Assembly (NCBI RefSeq): GCF_000026945.1
Contig: NC_012866.1
Location: 868,001 to 932,000, forward strand
DNA length: 64,000 nucleotides
Direction: 5' to 3'
From: Candida dubliniensis CD36
Lineage: Eukaryota > Ascomycota > Pichiomycetes > Serinales > Debaryomycetaceae
The notes below the pieces were generated by a model. The model did no database searches. It worked only from the letters and a program-made list of their open reading frames with translations, and was not told where the DNA came from. Below, piece after piece: positions 1 to 8,485 of this stretch. How positions within the stretch are numbered: the first letter of the stretch is position 1; each line of letters opens with the position of its first letter. A program made the position numbers and the translations under genes.

Positions 1-2
1 AA

Positions 3-635
3 ACATTGGAGCTATTGAATTTACAAGAATCTAGACTTCGAGAAATTAGAATCAGTGGGGGTGACATAAAAAGGTTAGATGTTGATCTATTTCCAGTTAG
101 TGTTGAATATCTAACTTTAATAGAAATGGAAATCAAAGAGCTACCTGCATCATTTGAAAGGTTGAAGAACCTACGTAAATTGACACTAATGAGAAATCGG
201 TTGAAAAGAGTAAACCTGGTTAATCTACCAGTATCATCATTGGAAGTTTTAGACATAAGTCAGTGTGACCTTCGTTTGATATCACCATTTGTGGTTTCAA
301 TGTTTGAAAAAAAGAATAAGAAAGGAAAACTAAGAATAAGGGCTACAGGAAATTTGAATGTCGATGCTAATGATGTGAGGAAAGTAATCAAAGCAATTAA
401 AGGACTTTATTTAGAACTCAATGAATCTTATGAATGTTTGGGGAGAATTACCCGACCTTATTCCCGTTTGCGTTGTATATTTCGGACTTTTGATCCATAT
501 TTTGAAAAATCCGAATCCTCTGAAACGGAAGAGATTGTCTTCGGTCAAGATTCAAACAATCTTCTCCATGGGGATGAATCTGTCCTGGATAAAAAAGATA
601 ATGGAACTGGCAACAAAAGAAGAAAAAAACGGTAA
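3..635 (+). CDS. Leucine-rich-repeat protein, 3' fragment
   Basis: The reading frame is open to the left edge of the window, so only the C-terminal ~210 residues are present and the true start lies upstream. The first ~110 residues show leucine-rich-repeat spacing, with segments such as YLTLIEMEIKELP, NLRKLTLMRNRL and SLEVLDISQCDL. A Lys/Arg-rich stretch follows, and the end (KRRKKR) is basic. LRR proteins of this kind form a large species-specific family in C. albicans (the IFA-type genes, as I recall), but I cannot assign a member from this fragment. CTG codons at VN-L-VN and ESV-L-D would read as Ser in this clade. The partner and cellular role are unknown. Confidence 0.6.
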   Translation, partial: TLELLNLQESRLREIRISGGDIKRLDVDLFPVSVEYLTLIEMEIKELPASFERLKNLRKLTLMRNRLKRVNLVNLPVSSLEVLDISQCDLRLISPFVVSMFEKKNKKGKLRIRATGNLNVDANDVRKVIKAIKGLYLELNESYECLGRITRPYSRLRCIFRTFDPYFEKSESSETEEIVFGQDSNNLLHGDESVLDKKDNGTGNKRRKKR

Positions 636-1369
636 TTACGAAGATGAATATTGACAGTGCAACCTTATATGAAAGGTTATTCCACTGTTAAACATAGATT
701 ATAGCAAACGATGTTTCATTGAAAGAAATGTGGTTTCAAGTTTGTAAAAAGAATATTCCCAAATATGTTTCTGAGATTTTATGATACACCAATATATTAT
801 ATTACACGATATATATATATATATATATATCAATAATTGATTAATATAAGAATTGCCTTTTTTTTTTTAACTTATAGGCAGAATTCTTTCTTGGTAGGTT
901 AATCTTGTTAGAGAATTTCTTATTGGGAAATGGTTATGAATCTTAAGTTTTTGAAAACAGTGCAATGAGTACATAGATGTAAGAGAATTAACAAGCAGAA
1001 GGTAATGGAGCATGCTATTTTGCTTATGACTTTTTCAATAAATGTAAGCTCAATTACTACCAAAAAAGTTAAGAGTCAACTTAATGAGGTTTAAACAGAC
1101 AGAATTAGAGAATCCATAAAGGTTTGCCGTGCGGCTGTACATGACTACAACAGGTTTGTACAAATGCAATAAACGTGACACCAAAACCGAGTTTATAGAG
1201 AATTGATCAAGTAAATTACATCACAGAATGCCCAAGGATCAGACATTTGTTAGTTTAAATGGACTAAAAGATTGGATAGATTGGAAAAAGAATAAGTTGT
1301 TTGAATTGGTGATAAGAACTTTTGTTGTAAGATTGAATCAAAAATCCCCTTAAAATGAATTGACGAAAG

Positions 1370-1648
1370 TGTTGGTTTATGCGACGTTTGTGTCAGGGAA
1401 ATAGCACCTTGATATAGTCGTGCGTATTAGATCAACAATAGTGAAAAATTTTCACTCATCGAGAGCCAGGAATTAGTATAAAAGAAAGAGAAAAGAAAGA
1501 TATTTAGGATATTTTCTATATAGAGAGGGAGCTTCAATAGAGACATTTAGTGGGCGTATAACTTCATTTACTCTGTTTCTTGTTTATTACAAATATAACC
1601 GATCGTGTACTAGGACTAATTCTCACGAATAATCCGTGTATACTAACA
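1370..1648 (+). repeat. Solo LTR, 279 bp, Tca2-like
   Basis: The block begins TGTTGGTTTATGC and ends GTATACTAACA, so it has the TG...CA ends of an LTR and short inverted termini (TGTTGG/CTAACA). It is flanked by a perfect 5-bp direct repeat, GAAAG at 1365-1369 and 1649-1653, the target-site duplication. The length matches the ~280-bp LTR of the C. albicans copia-type element Tca2 (pCal) as I recall it. The family name is an inference from size and ends. No internal coding part adjoins it, so it is a solo LTR left by LTR-LTR recombination. Orientation is given only by analogy. Confidence 0.8.
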
Positions 1649-1679
1649 GAAAGTTAAAAATAAAATTATACAATAAATG

Positions 1680-1725
<46 letters not shown>
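1680..1725. repeat. Poly(A) tract of 46 nt
   Basis: An uninterrupted run of 46 A residues lies 27 bp downstream of the target duplication of the solo LTR. It is much longer than the other A-runs in the window (mostly 10-25). It may be a slippage-expanded microsatellite or a sequencing or assembly approximation of one, and its true length probably varies between alleles. Confidence 0.9.
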
Positions 1726-1727
<2 letters not shown>

Positions 1728-2937
1728 ATTCAATTTTGTTATTCATTCTTTTCTTTTTATTTTTTTCATTTCTACAGGTTATTGATTTGGGGTGGTTGTA
1801 TCATGATGTTGACAGGTATCACAATTTTTAATATATTGTTTTGAAAGTGACCTAAATTGAATCTATGAAACTGATCTATTAATTTAGGGGATGTTGTCTT
1901 GCCTTATTTATAATTTTTTCCAGAAATAGTTTCCATTGTTGTTGAGATATTTTTAATATTTTGACCATCCTGTCTGGTTTGACTAAAGGTTTCTTTCAAC
2001 CAACCCTATATTCTTGTTTTTATCAGGTTTTATATCTGAATAGAAACCTACTAACAATATATATAGTTCTAGCACCAGAATATAATTAATATAATAGAAT
2101 TGATATTTAATATTGTTATACCAGCTTCAACGTAGACTGTGTTTAAAACATGGTGGCTCCTATTTTTACTCTAAATCTTGACCAACCTTGATCGTATAGA
2201 AACAGATTATCGCAAACTAGATTAACTTCACAAGGGGTGGTGGAAAGTCAAATGAAGAAAGATTGCCAGACATCAAATGTATAAATACATTGTCTAGTAG
2301 TTTGTATTGTTACTGAATTGACAAGTAGGAATATATGTGTCTTGTATTAGAAAGTTCCCCACCCACCCCCCGCCTGTTTTATAAATGATTATGAATAGTA
2401 AGTATCGGTTCATCAAATGTAAAATTACAAAAAAAAAAAAATAGAACCCCATTTGAATTTGATTAGCTATTAATGTAGTTCGAAGTGTCCGTTATTTTGA
2501 TAGGTTGTTACCCCCCCCCTTGGAAATATTATGGTTTATGGTTTATGGTTTACTTTGTACTGGAGTTTTAGTCTTGGGTAGAGGTTAAACTAATGGATAG
2601 TATTTATGTATACCAATAAAATGTATTGTTTAGTAAATTAATATTTCTACAGATTCACGTATCTATACATGCCTACTTCAAAGACTTCAATAGATTTATA
2701 TCTGAATAAGTTCGATATGACCAATTGGAGAGCAAATTACAAGTTTGCAAACAAATTTAATTCAAAAAGTAGTTTGTCAATGCAACTGTAATTGTACTTT
2801 TGTCAATTTAGTTTGATTGCCAGTTAATCTTGAAATTCTCTAACTCTCTGTAACATTTTCAAAGTCTGATTTTCTACAGATGATATTTGATAAGAACACA
2901 ATAAACTCTTTGATACAATCCTATATTATATGTCTAT

Positions 2938-4401
2938 TTAACTTAGTAATTCTCTACGAATTTCTGGACCAATTAGAGGATGAAATCTTTGTCTTACTGT
3001 TTCCAATAAGAAATCTTTTTGATCATCGGTAAGATCATTTTTATAACGAGTAGCAAATGATAAAAATGCTTTATGCCATACGACTGGTAATTGAGGTCCA
3101 TTATTAGTACTAGTACTAGTACTTGCATTAGCATTAGCATTAGCATTAGCATTAGCTTTTTGGTCTTGATCAATATCCATATTTTCATCTTGACTAATAG
3201 TAGCATTTCTAAATCTCATGAAATAAAATACTAATTCATCTAAAGTTTGATAAGGTAAAGCATATTTTTTTTCAATTAAAACTCTAATGAAAACTGTTGT
3301 AGCAGGATTAAAATCTCTAGTTAATAATTGAGTTAATGCAACTGATGAATGTAATACTGGAACAGAAACTTTCGTTAATACTGAAGCAGCAATAGTAGCT
3401 TCACGTACAGTACAATAACCATCGACTAAAGGTAATAAAAATCCTTTGAAAAAAGCTCCTGGTTTATATAATGATTTTTTTAAGGCTCGATAAATATGAT
3501 AATTTAATGAATGATCATCAGAATTTTCAATAGAATCACGGAATCGAGGTAATAATATTGTTTCAATGAAAATTGTTGCTTCATTACTAGATAAATTCGA
3601 AACAAATAATTTTGTTGCTTCATAAGTGGCATGAGGAGTCCAATTATTTGGATTTGTAACGTATAATACATCTTGCCAATTTTTTAAACTTGGTAAAATT
3701 TTAAATAATTTAGGTAATTTACCATGAGTATAAGTTGATAATATTTGACCAATTTTTTCATAAGCTAAAATGACTTTTGGTGGTAATAACACTGCATCTT
3801 CATGATTGTTGTCTCCTGTGATGGTTTGTTGTTGTTGTTGTTGTTGAGATTCTTTTTCTTGAATTTTGGCTAAAATTTTATCAGCTAAATTTATTGTTGG
3901 TTGAAATTGATTATCATCATTATTTTCACCATTAGATTGGAAATATTTATTAAATAATTCTGCATCTTTTGCATCAACTTCAGCATCTTCTTCATCATAT
4001 ACTATTTCTTCAACTTCTTCTTCTTCTTCTTCTTCTTCAAGATCAGAATACTCTTCTTCGTCTTCGTCTTCATCTTCGCTGTCTATTTGTTGATTTTTAA
4101 ATGATTGAACAAATGAAGGTTTATTTTGTGTTTCATCTTCTTGTTCAAGTTCATCTTGTTGTTCTTTTGCCAATTGTAAAATCTTTCTTGAACTAGAAGC
4201 ATCTAAAAATCCTTCACCATCTTCTTCTTTTTCATCATCATCATCATTGTTACGTTTTTGTTTTTTTGATGATTTATTCTTCTTTTGTGATGATGATGAT
4301 CTTGGGATTGTTCTTAAATTCCCACCTTGGGATGAAATATCTTTTAATAATGGGTTATGACGTTGTTTTGTTTTAGTTTCACTAGTTGTTATCTTCCCCA
4401 T
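2938..4401 (-). CDS. ENP1: Bystin-family 40S ribosome assembly factor Enp1
   Basis: Enp1 is the yeast bystin, needed in the nucleolus and cytoplasm for maturation of the 20S pre-rRNA and the small ribosomal subunit. The 487-residue protein matches the yeast length (~483). The N-terminal ~190 residues are basic, then strongly acidic (Glu/Asp runs near 115-140), with a Gln run near 187-193. The bystin domain fills the C-terminal ~280 residues, with recognisable stretches such as YRALKKSLYKPGAFFKG and SVALTQL. A Ser/Thr/Ala-Asn repeat near 415-435 is encoded by tandem triplets. The upstream flank carries RRPE/PAC-like sequence. In S. cerevisiae ENP1 is next to HIS7; here PLC1 lies between them. 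Confidence 0.95.
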   Translation of the reverse strand: MGKITTSETKTKQRHNPLLKDISSQGGNLRTIPRSSSSQKKNKSSKKQKRNNDDDDEKEEDGEGFLDASSSRKILQLAKEQQDELEQEDETQNKPSFVQSFKNQQIDSEDEDEDEEEYSDLEEEEEEEEVEEIVYDEEDAEVDAKDAELFNKYFQSNGENNDDNQFQPTINLADKILAKIQEKESQQQQQQQTITGDNNHEDAVLLPPKVILAYEKIGQILSTYTHGKLPKLFKILPSLKNWQDVLYVTNPNNWTPHATYEATKLFVSNLSSNEATIFIETILLPRFRDSIENSDDHSLNYHIYRALKKSLYKPGAFFKGFLLPLVDGYCTVREATIAASVLTKVSVPVLHSSVALTQLLTRDFNPATTVFIRVLIEKKYALPYQTLDELVFYFMRFRNATISQDENMDIDQDQKANANANANANASTSTSTNNGPQLPVVWHKAFLSFATRYKNDLTDDQKDFLLETVRQRFHPLIGPEIRRELLS

Positions 4402-4512
4402 GATATTTGGTTATATATGTATATATGTATATATGTATATAAGTTGGTACTTAATCAATTAATGATTGATGGTTGATTGATGGTTGATTGATGAAATGAA
4501 TACAAAAAAAAA

Positions 4513-4556
4513 AAAAAATTTTATTAAAGTTCCCGCATCGCATCGAATTTGAATTA
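4513..4556 (-). promoter_or_regulatory. RRPE-like and PAC-like motifs upstream of ENP1
   Basis: About 110-150 bp upstream of the ENP1 start there is an A-run ending in AAAAATTTT, the core of the rRNA-processing element. Next to it is GCATCGCATCG, which read on the minus strand gives CGATGCGATGC, one or two mismatches from the PAC core GCGATGAG. This motif pair marks ribosome-biogenesis genes in yeasts. The PAC match is imperfect, so the call is tentative. Confidence 0.45.
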
Positions 4557-4732
4557 TTCTTTCTTTCTTTCTTTCTTTCTTTTTTTTTGGAGCTCCTTTA
4601 CCCATAATCATCATCATCATCAATAACTATAATTTGAATACGGATATGCTCTTACAATCCAGATTCTATCTAATTATATATATTGTTTAACTAGCATATA
4701 TATATATATATATATATATCATCTTACTCTTT

Positions 4733-7700
4733 CTAGCTTAATTCATTTAATAAATCTTCATCATATTCAATTTTTATAAAAATTGAAGAATAAACCAATT
4801 GTTCACCTAATAAATCATTTAAATAAATATATCTATACCCTTGTTTTAAATAATTTAATTTTGTTACTAATATACCTATAGGGAAAATTTCTCCTGAATC
4901 AGGATAATTTAATGAAGTTGATGCATAAACAATAAATTTTATAAATATTAAATCATTTAATGTTATAATTGATCCACTAAATTTACTATTAAAATTTGGA
5001 TTAAATCCATTTTCACCAATTATTTTCGTTGTCCTAATAGTATCACTATTAGTAATACTTGTTGTTGTTGTTGTTGTTGTTGATGATGATATGGATTCAT
5101 TGGTATTATTATTATCCCATTGAATATTTTGAGCACCAATAATTTCAAATGATATATATGGATTAATTGCTTGATCTTTATAATCATCTTTAGGAAATTT
5201 TGGTAATTGATGACCACTAATAATTTCAAAATTAAATCGAATTACTTTACAATTATTATTATTATTATTATTAATTATTGAAGATTTATTAAAATCATTA
5301 GTTGATTTTAAAATTGGTTTCCTTAATAATTTTGGTTTTAATACATATCCTTGGAAAATTTTATTTTCAAATAATGATTCATTTAATTGTTGACCTAAAT
5401 CATAAGTTTGCCAATTTGTTGCCACCATTTGTACTCCATGAGACCAATAAGGTAATGGATTAAAATTTGATGATTTTAATCTTGTTCCTGAAGGATAAAC
5501 TCTCATTAAATAACGACGATTATGTTTATTTAAAGAAATTTTTTTATCATCATCTTTAATCATTCGATTAATAGATTTTTCTCCTAATGAAAAACAATGA
5601 TTAAAAGTTTTAGATTCTGGTAATGAAAAATTACGAAATTTTATTCCTTGAGTATATATACCAAGATCACTTAATTCATTTATTATTTTAGGTGATTTAT
5701 TTCCTTTTCTTCGTCTCATAATAAATGATGATGATGATGATGATGATGTATTACTATTATTATTGGATTTATTAATTTCATTATCTTCACTTAATGAAGT
5801 TGCAGTGGTGGTGGTGGTGGTGGTGGTTGTGGTTGTGGTGGTGAAATTGCCATTTTCAGTTTCTACTAAATTTTGAAATGATGTTGTTTTTTTCACTTTA
5901 ATAATAAATTTATGTTTCAATTGAGTTGGTGATGGTAATACCATTGAATCAATATCAATTGGAGCAATAATCATATTTTCACCAAGAATATCTTTTAAAA
6001 TATTAACAACTTTAATTTGACATTCTGGTGAACAATGAATTTCTAAACTAAGTATTAATGGCCAAGGTGATACAATAAAAGCAAATTTTTTAATTGCTTT
6101 AATAACATTAATAAAACTTATTGGTTTAGTAAAAGTTCTTCCATGATTAACTATTGGTTCTGATTCATTCTTAACATCTGAACCAGTATCATTACTATCG
6201 CCATTCCAAATATCAATTTCAACACATCGACATCCACGTTGTAATGTTCTAATATATCCTTCTACTGATGAATCACCAGCAACTTGTCGACCAGTTAAAT
6301 AAGTATTATGAGATGATGAAATGAAATATTCATTTAATGGATAATCATAATAATTGTTGTTACTATTATGAGTGATTTCACGATATGGAGTTGAATAACT
6401 TGATAATAAATATTCATTTAAACTTTCTTTATTCCATCCATTATCAATATTACAATATTTTTGGAAAATTAAATTAATGGTATTATCATCAAAATTATCT
6501 TTTTGAATATTAATAATAAAATTTTTAATATCATTAAAATTTAATACATTTTTATTTTTTGCTAATGAATCCCAAATTTCTTGTAAATCTTTCCGATCTT
6601 TAAGTATTGAAACAAATTGTTTAAATTGTTCAAAATTTAATCCTTTTTCAAATGAGGGACTATTGATAAGTTTATCTGTTGTTGATGATGTTGATAGTAA
6701 TATTACTTGATCAAAAATTTGTTGTAAATGATTGGTATTGACATTAATATTTAATCTTTTGGCATATTTTAAAATATCATTAAAACTAAGAAATTCTCTA
6801 ACATGTTTATGAGATTTCTGACCATCACCATAACCATCACCATTATCATCACCATCATCATCATTAGTTGGTAATTCTTTATTTAATAACATTTTAATAT
6901 AATTTTCATCTAATTCATTTATATCAATTAAAAATTCTTTGGCCAATTGTGAACGTAATTGTTTTAAATTATAAATTGCCAGAATCAATTTTTTAAAATC
7001 ATGATTATTATCAGTAATTAAATGTAATGATTTTAAATTATTTTTTTTTTGATTAAAATAAATTATTGTAATCCAATTATTTTCAAGTTTTTGAGATATA
7101 TTTAATTCTTCACGATATCCACTACCTTCATTTTGAATATATATTGATTTAATATCATCAAGAAAAAATTCATGAGTAGTTCGATTAGATATTGATAATC
7201 GATGAAGAGTTGAAGTTGTTATTGTTGATGTAGTAATAATTGTTGAATTAGATAATAATGGAGTATTATTAATGATACTTTGAGGTAATAAACCTGAAGT
7301 TGTATTGGTAATTGAATTGGCCATTCTCCAAGAAAATTTAAAACATGAAGGATCAATCCAAAATAATATTCTTTTCTTTGATTTATGAGATATTTTTAAT
7401 AATGGCATTCCATCATTAGTAAATATATTACCAATTTTAATATTACCAATTGATTTAGATATTTCTGGACGTAATTCAATTTGATTTTCTAAATATAAAG
7501 AATCAGAATCGGTGTGATGTAGAATTTGACTTCGTTGAATAGATTTCCCTCGTTTAGGAATGCTATTATTAGATGAACTTGATGTCATTGTGGTGGCGGT
7601 GGCGGTGGTGGTGGTGGTGGTATTCTCATTAATAGGAGACCCACCATTGGTCAGTACAATTGATCTTGAATCATTAATATTATCTGATGATTTATTAAAT

Positions 7701-8050
7701 CGTAATAATTTTTTAAAAATATTCTTTGCTGTTGAAGATTTAGTATTTGATGATGATGATGATGAAGGTTGTGGTGGTTGTGGTGGTGGTGGTGGTGACT
7801 GTGGCAGTAGTGGATCAATATTATTATCATTAGATCGTAAATGACTATAAATATTAGGTAAATCAGATTTAATTGGAGAATATGATGAAGGTGAAGATGA
7901 TTTTTGAAGTAATAATTGTGATTTAGGAGGCAGTCCTGTTGGAGAATAATATAATTCTGAAGGACTTAATTCATCATTACTTTGATTGTCATTATCGTTA
8001 TCACCTTGATTACTATCAATTGAATTTCGAGAATTTGATAATTCAAACAT
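4733..8050 (-). CDS. PLC1: Phosphoinositide-specific phospholipase C
   Basis: Plc1 cleaves PtdIns(4,5)P2 to diacylglycerol and inositol trisphosphate. The 1105-residue protein has the delta-type order: a low-complexity N-terminus; a PH-like region (~195-350) that includes KRILFWIDPSCFKFSWR; EF-hand-like helices (~410-560); the catalytic X domain (~570-730) with SSSHNTYLTGRQ (His581) and VNHGRTF (His636); an X-Y linker full of Thr/Ser runs; the Y domain (~790-920) with PSGTRLKSSNFNP and GVQMVATNWQ; and a C2 domain (~935-1090). Both expected catalytic histidines are present. The length agrees with the C. albicans enzyme (~1100). Many CAA/AAC/ACC-type triplet runs lie only in linkers, so length variation between alleles should be tolerated. 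Confidence 0.96.
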   Translation of the reverse strand: MFELSNSRNSIDSNQGDNDNDNQSNDELSPSELYYSPTGLPPKSQLLLQKSSSPSSYSPIKSDLPNIYSHLRSNDNNIDPLLPQSPPPPPQPPQPSSSSSSNTKSSTAKNIFKKLLRFNKSSDNINDSRSIVLTNGGSPINENTTTTTTATATTMTSSSSNNSIPKRGKSIQRSQILHHTDSDSLYLENQIELRPEISKSIGNIKIGNIFTNDGMPLLKISHKSKKRILFWIDPSCFKFSWRMANSITNTTSGLLPQSIINNTPLLSNSTIITTSTITTSTLHRLSISNRTTHEFFLDDIKSIYIQNEGSGYREELNISQKLENNWITIIYFNQKKNNLKSLHLITDNNHDFKKLILAIYNLKQLRSQLAKEFLIDINELDENYIKMLLNKELPTNDDDGDDNGDGYGDGQKSHKHVREFLSFNDILKYAKRLNINVNTNHLQQIFDQVILLSTSSTTDKLINSPSFEKGLNFEQFKQFVSILKDRKDLQEIWDSLAKNKNVLNFNDIKNFIINIQKDNFDDNTINLIFQKYCNIDNGWNKESLNEYLLSSYSTPYREITHNSNNNYYDYPLNEYFISSSHNTYLTGRQVAGDSSVEGYIRTLQRGCRCVEIDIWNGDSNDTGSDVKNESEPIVNHGRTFTKPISFINVIKAIKKFAFIVSPWPLILSLEIHCSPECQIKVVNILKDILGENMIIAPIDIDSMVLPSPTQLKHKFIIKVKKTTSFQNLVETENGNFTTTTTTTTTTTTTATSLSEDNEINKSNNNSNTSSSSSSSFIMRRRKGNKSPKIINELSDLGIYTQGIKFRNFSLPESKTFNHCFSLGEKSINRMIKDDDKKISLNKHNRRYLMRVYPSGTRLKSSNFNPLPYWSHGVQMVATNWQTYDLGQQLNESLFENKIFQGYVLKPKLLRKPILKSTNDFNKSSIINNNNNNNCKVIRFNFEIISGHQLPKFPKDDYKDQAINPYISFEIIGAQNIQWDNNNTNESISSSTTTTTTTSITNSDTIRTTKIIGENGFNPNFNSKFSGSIITLNDLIFIKFIVYASTSLNYPDSGEIFPIGILVTKLNYLKQGYRYIYLNDLLGEQLVYSSIFIKIEYDEDLLNELS

Positions 8051-8485
8051 TATTTTCTGTTCTTTTCCAATTTGTGAATAAATAATAAGATTAAACTAGA
8101 TAGAATTAAACAGTTAAGAAAGAACTACTACTAGTAGTAGAAATGTGGTATGAGTAATGATTGAAAGTAGTCAATTCAAATTTACTTTCATTTGCTTTCT
8201 GTTCCTTTTTGACAAGTCGATTTAAAATTAACAAAAAAAAACAAAAAAACAATTATTACACAAAACTGATTAAAAAAAAAAAATTGGGAATCTTCTTTTT
8301 ACTCCTCATTGATTATAATAATAATAATCAATATCCATTCAATATCAATCAAGAATTGATTCATTTATTTCTTCTCTTTTGAATATATACCTTCTATAAA
8401 ACATTTCCTTTTGCAGGGTAGGGTTGGATAGGGTAGAGTAGAGTAGGGGGTAAACCCCCTACCCCCCTACCCCCCCCTTACACCT
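8051..8485. other. Intergenic region between HIS7 and PLC1
   Basis: This interval is the promoter side of PLC1 and the 3' side of HIS7, both on the minus strand. It holds A-runs near 8230-8282 and, close to the HIS7 stop, the G/C-run hairpin at 8416-8477. No gene is supported. A 73-codon plus-strand reading frame at 8161-8382 is Lys/Asn/Leu-biased and looks like chance. Confidence 0.6.
8416..8477. other. G-run/C-run block with perfect hairpin
   Basis: Four G-runs (GGGTAGGG, then GGG, then GGGGG) are followed at once by C-runs of 5, 6 and 7-8. GTAGGGGG at 8443-8450 and CCCCCTAC at 8455-8462 are perfect inverted repeats around a TAAA loop. The plus strand fits a loose G-quadruplex pattern; the C-runs give a second one on the minus strand. 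The block lies about 10 bp beyond the HIS7 stop, so it could act in 3' end formation of HIS7 or as an upstream element for PLC1. Function is inferred only. Confidence 0.75.

Larger units (their letters stand above)
636..2937. other. Gene-poor intergenic region with transposon remains
   Basis: No convincing gene is seen in this 2.3-kb stretch. It holds a (TA)n run near 810-830, a solo LTR at 1370-1648, an A46 tract at 1680-1725, and a possible minus-strand relic of a copia-type integrase zinc finger near 1775-1867. C-runs occur near 2357-2372 and 2512-2520. A three-fold repeat of ATGGTTT lies near 2530-2550. Part of the region serves as the 3' flank of ENP1. Confidence 0.6.

Noticed and set aside
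7560..7844. Plus-strand open frame with Val, Asp and Gly runs inside PLC1
   Set aside because: It is the complement of the triplet repeats in the PLC1 N-terminus and shows no natural protein composition.
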